Notes: generated by a model not told the origin, from the sequence alone. Positions 23,055-30,694 are shown, counted from the first letter of the stretch. The stretch is 33,143 bases of DNA from Hyphomicrobium sp. (GCF_009026145.1 NZ_WBUE01000038.1:1-33143); one strand, 5' to 3'. Translations and numbers: made by a program.

Positions 23055-23741
23055 CATTCTTTCCGGCCAGCCGCGCGTTGCGCTGCCGAGGACGGTGGGT
23101 GAGATCGATCCGCTTCGATCCCTGTGCGGCTATCGTTCCGAGCAACCAGCACGTGCCGTTAGCTTGGATGATCTCCTCCTTGCCGGACCCCATCATGGAG
23201 CGACATCGCGTCGACTCCGAACAGAAGCGCGGTCCAGGTGGTGCAAGACGGCACGATTTACAGGTTATCGTCGAGTTGGTCAGTCCGGTTCCGTCCCTGT
23301 GCGTTGTGGTGCTTTCCACGCGAGCACGCGCCGTCAGCTTGGACGACCATGCTTTGCGCGGCAACGATCGTACCCCGAATGGGCCGAGACGCGCAGCGGC
23401 TCGGCTGTGCCCGGAGGGCACAGGAGAGCGTGACCCCACCGATTGGGCGGGGCCGCCCAGCCCAACAACTTTCAACTGCTCGCAGTCCGCGAGCGGGACG
23501 CCGCCCTTTTGCATTTGAGGAAGAACGAGATGGAAGGAAGTGGAGTTTGCGGCGCTGTTTTCGCTTGACGGCCGAGATCGGATTACAGAAGGGACGGAAG
23601 CCGCAGGGCCGAGACCGCGCAGCGGGCTCGGTTCACGACGGCCCGGTCGCCGCCGTGGCCGGCGAGGCGCCCTAAAGTTGAGCATTGAGAGCTCTTTGCA
23701 AGCCGCCTAATATTCACTGACGATTTTGGATCACCTATGGT
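23055..23741 (+). other. long noncoding stretch after the IS110 transposase with a pair of direct repeats
   Basis: About 690 bp without a believable gene. Two blocks 175 bp apart share TCCCTGTGCG (23119-23128 and 23294-23303). Each is followed after a 20-base variable gap by a related box: GCACGTGCCGTTAGCTTGG at 23149 and GCACGCGCCGTCAGCTTGG at 23324. All differences in the second box are C/T. Part of the stretch must be the IS110 right end, and the repeats may belong to its RNA or to nested element ends. The element boundary was not identified. Confidence 0.45.
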
Positions 23742-25838
23742 TTGTTCGTCGTGCTTGCCCGCCCCTTAGTGTTCGGTCTTGTTCTTCTCGCTGCGGCTCA
23801 CGGCACAGCACAAGAAGCGGTTCAGCAGCCTCTCATTGTCAGAAACGTTCCATCCGCACATCGGCTGAACTTGCGCGAATGGGCGAATCCAAAAACAGCC
23901 ACGCTCCTGGAGATTCCGCACAATGCGGCTGGTCTCATGCCGACGGGTCGCACGCACCAAGACGGAAGTGATGGTTGGATAGAGGTGATCTACCAAGGCA
24001 AGAAAGGTTGGGTGAACTCAAAATACGTCGGACCAGAACGAGCAGAGCCACCGGCAGCTTCTACAGACAGTCCATTCTCATCGGGTGACTTGCTGCGCAT
24101 CGCCGACGCCGCCGAGGACGACAAGCTCAACATGCGGGCAGAGCCGAGCGCGCGGTCGGCGATCGTCCACGAGTTGCCTGCGCACGCCTCAGGGATTGTC
24201 GCGTCGGGGGATAGTCGCCGGAACGGCGACGTGGTTTGGATCAAGGTGAAGTATGGGTCCAAGGTCGGATGGGTGAATTCCCGCTACGTGCGCGCAATAG
24301 GGGGCAGCGACAAGATCACGACGACCGCTACTTCAGCCGACGCGCAAGGCGGCGGGGCTACGCCGGCCAATCCGAAGCCGCTCGATCAAGTCGGCGCCGG
24401 TACCAAGCTTCGCGTACAAGGTCCTGCGAAGGGAGACAAATTGAACTTGCGGACCGACGCCAGTGCCGCGTCCGACGTTCTCGATGAGTTGGCCGCGGAC
24501 GCAACTGGAATTGTTGCGACAGGGCGCGCCAAGCGAACTGCCGGCGAGACCTGGATCGAAGTTCATTTCAAAGATCACGTTGGCTGGGTCAACTCGCGCT
24601 ATGTGCGCGAAGCGCAAGAGACCGCAAGTGCAAAGGGGGAAGACGAGAGAAAAGTAGAGACGGGCGCTCCATTACGAGAAAGGCCCGCGTCTGCGGAGCC
24701 CCCGCTACCGTCATCGGACGCTGCGCTGGCAGATTGTGATAGCGACGACGACTTACGTAAGCTTTCGGGGTGCTCGGCTCTTATTGAAAGAGGTGCGCTT
24801 CCGGATGCATCGATCGCCATAGCGCGGAGCCGACGTGCTGACGCTTTTCTTGTGGCGGGCGATTATGACAATGCCGTCATCGACCTTGTTGCAGCACTAG
24901 GCATTCGCCTTGGTGACGAAGCACTGTCGAAGCGCCTGGCGCATGCCTACGACCTCCGGGGTGCCGATCGTCGAAGACAGGGCAATGCTGCAGGAGCCGT
25001 TGCGGACTATACCGAGGCCATCCGACTCGATCCGACCAATCCCGCCGCTCTCGCGGCGCGCGCCGGTCTCAATGTCCTAAAGAACGATTACGGCGCGGCA
25101 ATCGCGGATCTTGAGGCGGCCTCGCGGCTTGATAACGCAAACCCTACATATCGATCGGCGCTCGCCCGATTGCATGAGGAGAGAGGTGTTGCATCGCTAT
25201 CGAAGGGAGACGTGGAGCAAGCAATCGACAGCTTCTCGGCGGCGATCAAGCTCGAGCCCGATCGCGAAGTTCTCTACATCCATCGTGCTGCAGCCCGCGA
25301 AGCAAAGAAAGATCTCTCCGGAGCGCTCGCCGACTATTCCGAGGCGAAACGCTTGAATCCGAGCAATGTGATTGCGTATTTGCAGTCGGGAGCGTTGTCG
25401 TTAGCGTTAGGGGATAGCTCCGGCGCGATAGGTCATCTCGATGAAGCGATCCGTCGCAATCCTTCGAATGTGGCTGCCTACATGATGCGTGGTCTCGCCT
25501 TCGAGGAGGCACGACGGCCCGATCGCTCGACCGCCGACTATCAGACAGTTCTCAAGCTAGAACCGTCCAACAAGCTCGCCAAGGCGAGTCTCGATCGCGT
25601 CCGCCCCCGACCTGCCAAGCCTCCTGTCGACGAGACGGGAGCTGCCAGCCTGCGCGCGTGCTGCATTGCTTACTGTCGCATCGTTGAGTGCAATTCTCCG
25701 CCGCTCCCAAGGGCGTGCAGCGCAAGTATGATCGCCCGCTACTATCTGCCAATGGGAGTTGCGGCCGCAAAGAAGAACTATTTAGCGGGAGCGAAAGCGG
25801 TGCTGCGCCGAAGGGTTTCAATTCCGGAGTGTCAGTAA
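23742..25838 (+). CDS. exported protein with three SH3b domains and TPR repeats
   Basis: About 698 residues. The start is uncertain: TTG at 23742 or GTG at 23751, each giving a signal peptide (LARPLVFGLVLLAAAHGTAQ, cleavage near AQEA). Three bacterial SH3 domains follow at about 30-100, 115-190 and 220-290. Each has an R-L-N-(L/M)-R start and ends in a GWVNS(K/R)YV strand. A linker and then at least five tetratricopeptide repeats (about 360-620) come next, with typical NAAGAVADYTEAIRLDPTNP and AIDSFSAAIKLEPD units. A Cys-containing C-terminus (ACCIAYCRIVECN) closes it. SH3b domains often bind cell-wall peptide, so it is probably a periplasmic scaffold. It stands alone with no operon partner. 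Confidence 0.85.
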   Translation: MFVVLARPLVFGLVLLAAAHGTAQEAVQQPLIVRNVPSAHRLNLREWANPKTATLLEIPHNAAGLMPTGRTHQDGSDGWIEVIYQGKKGWVNSKYVGPERAEPPAASTDSPFSSGDLLRIADAAEDDKLNMRAEPSARSAIVHELPAHASGIVASGDSRRNGDVVWIKVKYGSKVGWVNSRYVRAIGGSDKITTTATSADAQGGGATPANPKPLDQVGAGTKLRVQGPAKGDKLNLRTDASAASDVLDELAADATGIVATGRAKRTAGETWIEVHFKDHVGWVNSRYVREAQETASAKGEDERKVETGAPLRERPASAEPPLPSSDAALADCDSDDDLRKLSGCSALIERGALPDASIAIARSRRADAFLVAGDYDNAVIDLVAALGIRLGDEALSKRLAHAYDLRGADRRRQGNAAGAVADYTEAIRLDPTNPAALAARAGLNVLKNDYGAAIADLEAASRLDNANPTYRSALARLHEERGVASLSKGDVEQAIDSFSAAIKLEPDREVLYIHRAAAREAKKDLSGALADYSEAKRLNPSNVIAYLQSGALSLALGDSSGAIGHLDEAIRRNPSNVAAYMMRGLAFEEARRPDRSTADYQTVLKLEPSNKLAKASLDRVRPRPAKPPVDETGAASLRACCIAYCRIVECNSPPLPRACSASMIARYYLPMGVAAAKKNYLAGAKAVLRRRVSIPECQ

Positions 25839-25855
25839 ATCGGCCCCCGCATGGT

Positions 25856-26290
25856 ATGCTTGAGGGTGTTCGAACTCATTTTATGCCTCCTCGCCATACG
25901 CCAAGTCTTCGGAACGAGTTCCGGCAATGGTGGGAGGAGACGAGTGGCTTCAACCCGTTCACCATACAGTCGTGGCAATCGGAATTACAAAGCGGCCGCC
26001 TGAATTATTCGTTCTTCGTCTTTTGCTTCGACCAGGGATGGATACCGAAAGAGGCTCTCGTTCCGCTGCTGCCGTTCAGTATTCCGGCTGCAGTATGCAT
26101 CGCGATGCTCTTCGTCGGGCCGTTTCCCAATTCGATTATTGGCGTCATGGCCCTGCTGATGCTGGGTTGTCTGCTGTGGCTCGGGTTGCGCGTCGGGCCG
26201 TACTGCCGGCTGGCGCTGATCGACATAGTATTCGCATCGCTGCCGATCGCGCTGCTGGCCTGGGGCAACCTCGGCCCGGCCCTTGGTTGA
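25856..26290 (+). CDS. small polytopic membrane protein, unknown
   Basis: 144 residues from the ATG at 25856, or 135 from the ATG at 25883; neither has a strong ribosome site. The soluble N-terminus (SLRNEFRQWWEETSGFNPFT) is followed by three to four hydrophobic segments: ALVPLLPFSIPAAVCIAMLF, then IIGVMALLMLGCLLWLGLRV and IDIVFASLPIALLAWGN. No family recognised. It starts 17 bp after the SH3b-TPR gene, so the two are probably co-transcribed. Confidence 0.6.
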   Translation: MLEGVRTHFMPPRHTPSLRNEFRQWWEETSGFNPFTIQSWQSELQSGRLNYSFFVFCFDQGWIPKEALVPLLPFSIPAAVCIAMLFVGPFPNSIIGVMALLMLGCLLWLGLRVGPYCRLALIDIVFASLPIALLAWGNLGPALG

Positions 26291-26315
26291 TTCCTTGGGT
26301 TGATACGAGCAGCAG

Positions 26316-27803
26316 TTAGAGACCTTTGAAGAAACCGTACAGGTACGCCGTACTCGCCGCCCCGGCAAGGTTGAGCGCATCGCTTGCCGGCAACTTCAAG
26401 CGATTGTCAACCACGGTTGATGAGAGCAAGTTCACAGCCTTCAAGGTACCTTCGTAATGCTTGCCTTGGCGGAACTCTGCTGTGCTTTCAAAAATCGATT
26501 GGACGGCTAATGCATTCTCGGCAACTTCCATTCCAACCTTGCCAGCCGCGGCGAAAGCTGCCGACTTGACCTGAATTGATCGCAACGCATCTTTGACTTC
26601 CGGGCTGTCTCGTAGGTACTCGAGGCCTTTCTGGTGACGCTCCTCTAATCTGTCGACCACCGCCTGGGGGCTGACCCCCAGCACCTCGTAGACCTCCTGC
26701 GTTTTCTGTTGGGCTTCGATGGTAACCGGGCAGGCGGTTTGATTTGGCGGTGCTCCGCACATAAAGGTGCTCAGCGATTGCGGCGCGGGCTGCGGAACCG
26801 CGGGCGGGGGCGCAAGTGCGATCCTCCGCGACTCGGGTTGCAGTGTGGCGACATTTCGCCGGAGGTATTCAAGCTGCTGTTTGGTTACTCCACGACCCGA
26901 TGCAGGAGCGGTTGGTGTTTCAAGGGAATTGCTTTCGCCTCGTGACAGGCCCTCAAGGCGTGCGCGCGCCCAACTCGGGTCGCGTGGCGATGACAGTTTT
27001 GCAGTGTTTTTTGGTGGGGCGGTTTCCAGCTCTTTCAAGGCGCACGCCTTTCCCTCTGCCGCACCCCACCCCATCTCGACGAGCCGACAATTTGCGGACC
27101 GCGGCCCGAACTCTGCCGTGAAGGCGCGAAGCTCTTGCTGCCTCTGCTCGGTCGACTTCTTGAGATCCGTGTCTCGCTGCTGTTCAAGGCCCTTCTTCAG
27201 TTGATCGCTAACCTTCTGCCGAGCCGGTGCGTCAGCTTTGAATTTCGCTTCGGCGGCTTCGCGATCCTTCCTTTCCTGACGATCGCGTTTCTGCTGCTCT
27301 ACAAGGCGGGCGAGGCGATCGCGCTCGTCGGGAGTTTGGCACGTTGTCTTCCCCCCTTCGGTCTGCTCGACGTCTTCCGGAGCTCGCCAGCACACGGTGC
27401 CCGCGTGACAGGATGAACCATCTCCGCAATCATCATCTTCAAGGGCAATGCATCGATCGCCACTGCCACACTTAGCACCCTGTCTGCAACTGTATCCACC
27501 ACAGTCAACGGATCCCTCGGGGACGCACCGGCCCGGCATCCATGAGCAGTAGGTGCCCTCTGGACAGTAGCGGCCGTTGGAGCACCTGACGCCACTTGGC
27601 TGCTGATACCCGCCACCTCCTCCGCACGTGATATTCGGCCAGCCGTTCGCCAGACTTCCGTCCGGGCACTGACAGGCCATCCCGCCACCGTAGTTGATCC
27701 ACCTACCCGGGCATCCAGGAGATACATATTGTGCGTGTGCGGTGATCGAAGCTGCAGAAAGCGAAAAGACCAGCGTGAGGCAGAAAATGAAGCGGCTCCA
27801 CAT
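26316..27803 (-). CDS. exported Cys-rich protein of unknown function
   Basis: 495 residues with a signal peptide (FIFCLTLVFSLSAASITAHA, cleavage near AHAQY). A Cys-rich module (about 30-155) with at least sixteen cysteines spaced as in EGF- or granulin-like knots follows (CSNGRYCPEGTYCSWMPGRC, then CGGYSCRQGAKCGSGDRC). Next come a highly charged Arg/Lys/Glu coiled coil (about 160-240), a Pro/Ala-rich linker, and a C-terminal helical domain (VTIEAQQKTQEVYEVLGVSP onward). The family is unknown. Such N-terminal modules are common in secreted adhesive proteins. It is convergent with the small membrane protein gene. Confidence 0.75.
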   Translation of the reverse strand: MWSRFIFCLTLVFSLSAASITAHAQYVSPGCPGRWINYGGGMACQCPDGSLANGWPNITCGGGGGYQQPSGVRCSNGRYCPEGTYCSWMPGRCVPEGSVDCGGYSCRQGAKCGSGDRCIALEDDDCGDGSSCHAGTVCWRAPEDVEQTEGGKTTCQTPDERDRLARLVEQQKRDRQERKDREAAEAKFKADAPARQKVSDQLKKGLEQQRDTDLKKSTEQRQQELRAFTAEFGPRSANCRLVEMGWGAAEGKACALKELETAPPKNTAKLSSPRDPSWARARLEGLSRGESNSLETPTAPASGRGVTKQQLEYLRRNVATLQPESRRIALAPPPAVPQPAPQSLSTFMCGAPPNQTACPVTIEAQQKTQEVYEVLGVSPQAVVDRLEERHQKGLEYLRDSPEVKDALRSIQVKSAAFAAAGKVGMEVAENALAVQSIFESTAEFRQGKHYEGTLKAVNLLSSTVVDNRLKLPASDALNLAGAASTAYLYGFFKGL

Positions 27804-27902
27804 CGGTGCCCCCTAACACAAAAAACAATGGGTAATTTGTATAGCGTGGGTGCCATTCTGAGAAGAGCCCGCTCGCCGCGAGCGGCGAGGCGCCCATGGC
27901 CG

Positions 27903-27911
27903 TGCTATACT
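27903..27911 (+). promoter_or_regulatory. extended -10 promoter TGCTATACT
   Basis: TG-C-TATACT ends 7 bp before the ATG at 27919, leaving almost no leader. It is one of several similar elements in this island. Confidence 0.5.
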
Positions 27912-27918
27912 CCCAAGC

Positions 27919-28107
27919 ATGGCAAAGCATCCCTCCGATTTGGACATGTTCGTAGAGCGGGTTGACATCATCAAATCGATTGCCGATCCGGTGCTCACGG
28001 CAAAGGCCGCGCATCTGCTTATGCGCTTGCTCGAGGAGTATGCGCAGGTGCAATTGCGACGGGATGCGGTCCTCGAGGACACCTATCGACGATCGCTCGG
28101 GTCGTAG
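27919..28107 (+). CDS. small hypothetical helical protein
   Basis: 62 residues, starting MAKHPSDLDMFVERVDIIKS and then ADPVLTAKAAHLLMRLLEEY, a two-helix, Leu/Ala-rich small protein. No family is recognised. The TGCTATACT element 7 bp upstream suggests a leaderless transcript, which fits the lack of a Shine-Dalgarno. Antitoxin-like size and charge are possible, but there is no partner on the same strand. Confidence 0.5.
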   Translation: MAKHPSDLDMFVERVDIIKSIADPVLTAKAAHLLMRLLEEYAQVQLRRDAVLEDTYRRSLGS

Positions 28108-28134
28108 CGCTTCACTTGCGCGTCATCGAAGGCA

Positions 28135-28143
28135 TGCTACGAT
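28135..28143 (+). promoter_or_regulatory. orphan extended -10 TGCTACGAT
   Basis: The same type of element as at 27903, 11 bp before an ATG (28155) that opens only a twelve-codon frame running straight into a GC hairpin (28170-28190). It looks like the promoter of a gene that has been deleted. Confidence 0.35.
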
Positions 28144-28201
28144 TCCCCGTACAGATGGCCTTTGGCTCGCCCCGCGATACGCGGGGAGAATGAGAAGGTG
28201 G

Positions 28202-28597
28202 TCAGCCGAAATTCATGCGGCTGGCCATTCTTCGTAGTGTCTCCAACATCTCCCGCTTTACCGAGCCCTTCTTCTCGATGAGCCGCAGGCTGTCGATGTT
28301 GCGCAGCTGCGAGAGCACGGCGAAGGCATCCTCGTCGGCGACCTTGCCAATGGGCACGCGCCACTTGTTGGGGCGCGCGTTGGTGGTCAGCGGCAACGCG
28401 AGGAACGAATATTGATTGTACTTCTTGAGGACGATGACCGGGCGCGAGAACTGTGCGTGCTTGCCGTCGATCTCATACCCAACGTTGACGCCGAGGTGCA
28501 CCCACCACACCTCGCCCTCATGAAAGAACAGGCGCTCATCGTCACGCCCGCTGATCTTCTTCTTGGTCGCGTTCCACCGGTCGAAGTCTTTCTCCAT
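28202..28597 (-). CDS. PemK/MazF-family mRNA-interferase toxin
   Basis: 131 residues from the ATG at 28597. The PemK/MazF core has VWWVHLGVNVGYEIDGKHAQ, then FSRPVIVLKKYNQYSFLALP and WRVPIGKVADEDAFAVLSQL, with RNIDSLRLIEKKGSV near the end. The GxNxGxExxG start and the S-Q-x-R-x-D-S segment are the usual active-site strands. Family members cut single-stranded RNA at short motifs. A MazE-like antitoxin is not adjacent: the preceding gene on this strand is an unrelated 118-residue protein ending in a strong terminator. Transcription probably begins at the TGCTACCAT element 13 bp upstream of the start, so the gene may be alone or paired in trans. Confidence 0.85.
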   Translation of the reverse strand: MEKDFDRWNATKKKISGRDDERLFFHEGEVWWVHLGVNVGYEIDGKHAQFSRPVIVLKKYNQYSFLALPLTTNARPNKWRVPIGKVADEDAFAVLSQLRNIDSLRLIEKKGSVKREMLETLRRMASRMNFG

Positions 28598-28610
28598 AGT
28601 TGACGCGCAA

Positions 28611-28619
28611 ATGGTAGCA
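28611..28619 (-). promoter_or_regulatory. promoter of the PemK/MazF gene
   Basis: TG-C-TACCAT on the minus strand lies between the upstream terminator and the ATG (13 bp). The same element is preserved in the decayed copy near 6832-6840. Confidence 0.5.
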
Positions 28620-28625
28620 CACAAA

Positions 28626-28651
28626 AAAGCCCGCCGGATTGGGCGGGCTTT
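28626..28651 (-). terminator. Rho-independent terminator after the 118-residue gene
   Basis: AAAGCCCGCC (28626-28635), loop GGATTG, GGCGGGCTTT (28642-28651); read on the minus strand it is followed by six T. It separates the two genes of this locus. Confidence 0.9.
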
Positions 28652-28676
28652 TGCGCAAATCGCGTTGTACATCGTG

Positions 28677-29033
28677 TCAACGCGGGCGCAGCTTCGTCGT
28701 CGGCTTGAGGCCATAGAGCGGATCTGTGCGCGCGATGGCGTGCGTCTCGATCGCGCGCGTGTGGCGGTCGGCGAGCTCGACGAAAAGCTGCCGCGCGATC
28801 GACAAGCAGGCGTTCTCGATGTCGATGAATGGGCCGGTCCACTTCGGCTTCTCGTTGGCGAAGCTCGGCATGGTCTTCGCCACGTACCAGCCATCCTTGC
28901 GACGCTCGGCGGTGTGGGCGGCGAGCGCGTAGGTGAACTTCTCCGGCGCCTCTTCGTGATTGAAGCGCGGTCGCGCCGTCTTCAGCGGCGCGTTGACGAG
29001 CTTTGCCGCCGCCTTGCCAATGTGCTTTTGCAT
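28677..29033 (-). CDS. hypothetical protein next to the PemK/MazF toxin
   Basis: 118 residues from the ATG at 29033 with GAGGAG six bases before it. A basic N-terminus (IGKAAAKLVNAPLKTARPRF), then TYALAAHTAERRKDGWYVAK, WTGPFIDIENACLSIARQLF and the end PLYGLKPTTKLRPR. The DGWYVAK and IENACLSIARQL parts resemble the 64-residue protein at 30944 (KGKYYVS, ATTAIARHL), so both may share a fold. No family name is known. Its position before a toxin is kept in the decayed copy, which suggests a functional link. Confidence 0.65.
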   Translation of the reverse strand: MQKHIGKAAAKLVNAPLKTARPRFNHEEAPEKFTYALAAHTAERRKDGWYVAKTMPSFANEKPKWTGPFIDIENACLSIARQLFVELADRHTRAIETHAIARTDPLYGLKPTTKLRPR

Positions 29034-29112
29034 AGTTTCTCCTCGTGCTGTGGCCGGAGCGCGTCGCGGGATTGCGATGCGCGCCGGGGTCAGCAGGGGA
29101 GAGTTAAAGAGA

Positions 29113-29118
29113 ATTGTA
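29113..29118 (-). promoter_or_regulatory. TACAAT -10 element for the 118-residue gene
   Basis: The minus strand reads GCGTACAATTC, the same GCGTACAAT as before the interrupted coiled-coil gene. It is about 80 bp upstream of the ATG at 29033. A plus-strand TAGCAT at 29139 may serve the divergent receiver gene. Confidence 0.4.
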
Positions 29119-29170
29119 CGCGTGCCCACCTTCGGCGCTAGCATGCACGCCAGGAGCGGAGGCCCGGCCG

Positions 29171-29548
29171 ATGCACACGATCGTGGTCGTCAACGACGAG
29201 CCGAACATCCTTGAGATCGTGCAGAGCCTGCTTGCGGCGCAAGGCTACGGCGTGCGCGCCTTTGCGCATGGTGCTGAAGCCCTTGTGGCGCTCGGGAAAG
29301 CCCCCGCTGACTTGGTCATCACCGACGCCTCAAATCATCCGATGAGCGGCGTCGAACTCGTCCGCCGCCTACGGCACCTTACCGATGTGCCCGTCATTTT
29401 TCTCTCGGCGTGGGCGGAGGACGTTGAGGAGCAGTTGCGCGGAACCGAGCTGGCGGCACAGGGCTATGTAGAGCTGCCGTTTTCAACGGATCAGCTGCTG
29501 CAGGTTGTCGAGCGCGCATTGGCGCCGCGGCCGGCAATAGAGACGTAG
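29171..29548 (+). CDS. single-domain receiver protein with degenerate active site
   Basis: 125 residues from the ATG at 29171, with GGAGCGGAGG 8-17 bp upstream. The receiver starts HTIVVVNDEPNILEIVQSL, with the acidic pair in NDE. The phosphorylatable Asp is in DLVITDASNHPMSG and the Ser/Thr in VIFLSAW. The usual KP at the end is replaced by YVELPFS, so the conserved lysine is missing. Such receivers often bind partners without normal phospho-switching. No output domain follows. The gene is isolated. Confidence 0.8.
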   Translation: MHTIVVVNDEPNILEIVQSLLAAQGYGVRAFAHGAEALVALGKAPADLVITDASNHPMSGVELVRRLRHLTDVPVIFLSAWAEDVEEQLRGTELAAQGYVELPFSTDQLLQVVERALAPRPAIET

Positions 29549-29646
29549 CCCCAGCGATCGACCACGGAGCGGCGAGACGCCCAAATCGCCACACTTTTGT
29601 TGTTGTCTCAGCGAGGCGTGCAGACACGACCGGCAGGAGGATGAGC

Positions 29647-29946
29647 ATGACCCACCCGTGGAAGTATCAGGTGCTGAGTCGAGCGATCAAGAAACTCGAG
29701 AAGGGTTGGACGTGGGGCGGCGGGAGAGACAAGTGGGGCCATTACACGGTGGATTGGTGCGACGAGCGTACGGTTCGCTACTGCGCCCATGGTGCAATGG
29801 AGAAAGCCGGACTAGAACTTGGTATCGAAAAAGACAAAGTCCTGGACCTCATCGACGAGGTGCATCCGTGCCTGTGGCAATTCAATGATAGCCACAAGAA
29901 GCACGAGGTGCTGGCGTTGCTCCGGGCAAAGCTCGCGGCGATGTGA
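29647..29946 (+). CDS. DUF6197-like small protein (copy 1)
   Basis: 99 residues from the ATG at 29647, which has AGGAGG at 29635-29640; the ATG at 29641 directly abuts that site and is unlikely. The pattern KKLEKGWTWGG, then YTVDWCDERTVRYCAHGAME, then a helical end matches the DUF6197 type (LEKGWxxG ... WCxxGAL), common in phages and plasmids, function unknown. Its paralogue lies at 31379-31684. Confidence 0.65.
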   Translation: MTHPWKYQVLSRAIKKLEKGWTWGGGRDKWGHYTVDWCDERTVRYCAHGAMEKAGLELGIEKDKVLDLIDEVHPCLWQFNDSHKKHEVLALLRAKLAAM

Positions 29947-29959
29947 TCGCCGATCTCTA

Positions 29960-29968
29960 TGCTATCTT
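29960..29968 (+). promoter_or_regulatory. extended -10 promoter TGCTATCTT
   Basis: TG-C-TATCTT ends 8 bp before the ATG of the antitoxin gene at 29977, again leaving almost no leader. Confidence 0.45.
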
Positions 29969-29976
29969 GAAAGCTT

Positions 29977-30198
29977 ATGACCAAGCTTCTGCAAGAGGCC
30001 GTCGCCCTCCTCGGCACCCTGCCGGAGGTGGAGCAAGATCGCGCCGCCCAGGTGCTGTTTGCGTTTACGCGCGAGCTCAATGATTACGATCTCAACGCCG
30101 AGCAATTGGCCGGCATCGACCACGCCATCGCCCAGGCCGATGCCGGCATGTTCGCCAGCGACAAGCGGGTCAAGGGAATCTTCGATCGGACCCTATGA
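29977..30198 (+). CDS. antitoxin of a RelE/ParE-type pair
   Basis: 73 residues, starting MTKLLQEAVALLGTLPEVEQ and ending AIAQADAGMFASDKRVKGIF. The LPExEQDRxAxxLxxF helix and the final IDHAIAQADxGxFASDxRV segment are those of ParD-like/addiction-module antitoxins found before ParE/RelE toxins in alphaproteobacteria. The stop overlaps the toxin start by 4 bp (ATGA), so the pair is translated together. The antitoxin C-terminus usually masks the toxin. Confidence 0.8.
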   Translation: MTKLLQEAVALLGTLPEVEQDRAAQVLFAFTRELNDYDLNAEQLAGIDHAIAQADAGMFASDKRVKGIFDRTL

Positions 30199-30485
30199 GG
30201 CTGCGTCTCACGGAAGACGCTGCATCCGATCTCGACGGCATCAAGACGTTCAGCGAAGACGTCGACGTCTCTCTCGCCGCGCGCATCGTCGGCCAGATCG
30301 GCAATGTCCTCTCCCTCCTGAAGCGCTATCCGCACCTCGGCCACGAGGGCCTACGCCCCGGCACCTTCGAAATGCCGGTGCCCCGCCTGCCCATCGTCAT
30401 CGTCTATCGGATCGACATCGGTGCGCGGGAGGAGGAACTCGTCGTGTTGCGCGTCTATCACATCCGGCAAGATCGCGCGGCGTGA
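30195..30485 (+). CDS. RelE/ParE-superfamily toxin
   Basis: 96 residues. It starts RLRLTEDAASDLDGIKTFSE and carries GHEGLRPGTFEMPVPRLPIV and IVYRIDIGAREEELVVLRVYH, the strands and end expected for the ParE/RelE fold (LRVYHIRQDR). ParE members poison gyrase and RelE members cut mRNA on ribosomes; the sequence does not separate them. It is directly coupled to the antitoxin gene by a 4-bp overlap. Confidence 0.85.
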   Translation: MRLRLTEDAASDLDGIKTFSEDVDVSLAARIVGQIGNVLSLLKRYPHLGHEGLRPGTFEMPVPRLPIVIVYRIDIGAREEELVVLRVYHIRQDRAA

Positions 30486-30499
30486 CATGGCTTACATAA

Positions 30500-30598
30500 G
30501 AAAAGCCCATCGCGGGGATGGGCTGTGAACATTGGTGGGAGCCCAAACGGGGGCTCCGCGTCCCCGCTGGAGCCGCCCAGTGTGCTCACTGGCACCGT
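30500..30598 (-). ncRNA. candidate small RNA with its own promoter and terminator
   Basis: On the minus strand, an extended -10 (TGCTAGAAT, 30612-30604) is followed by about 95 nt with three hairpins and no reading frame. The hairpins are CCAGTG-AGCA-CACTGG (30592-30577), GGAGCCC with GGGCTCC (30557-30538), and the terminator AGCCCATC-CCCGC-GATGGGCT followed by TTTCTTATG (30524-30500). No homology to a known RNA is recognised. Confidence 0.5.
30504..30524 (-). terminator. Rho-independent terminator
   Basis: A perfect 8-bp stem AGCCCATC/GATGGGCT with a 5-base loop; the T run lies on the minus strand only. It ends the candidate sRNA rather than the toxin gene. Confidence 0.8.
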
Positions 30599-30603
30599 TA
30601 TGA

Positions 30604-30612
30604 ATTCTAGCA
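30604..30612 (-). promoter_or_regulatory. extended -10 promoter TGCTAGAAT of the candidate sRNA
   Basis: TG-C-TAGAAT, five of six matches to TATAAT plus the TG extension; no clear -35. Confidence 0.45.
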
Positions 30613-30694
30613 TGGTGCGTCAGCACTCTTCCGCGCGCATAATTGTGATATGCGCCTCGTCGCCTGCATGCTCTCATGATGGCAGGGAACCAAA

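Noticed and set aside
22643..23518. 291-residue plus-strand frame overlapping the IS110 transposase
   Set aside because: Shadow of the transposase in its first part and low-quality sequence after it; the Arg/Gly-rich content reflects GC bias.
28155..28193. Twelve-codon frame after an extended -10 element
   Set aside because: It runs directly into a GC hairpin and is too short; treated as a scar of a lost gene, not a gene.
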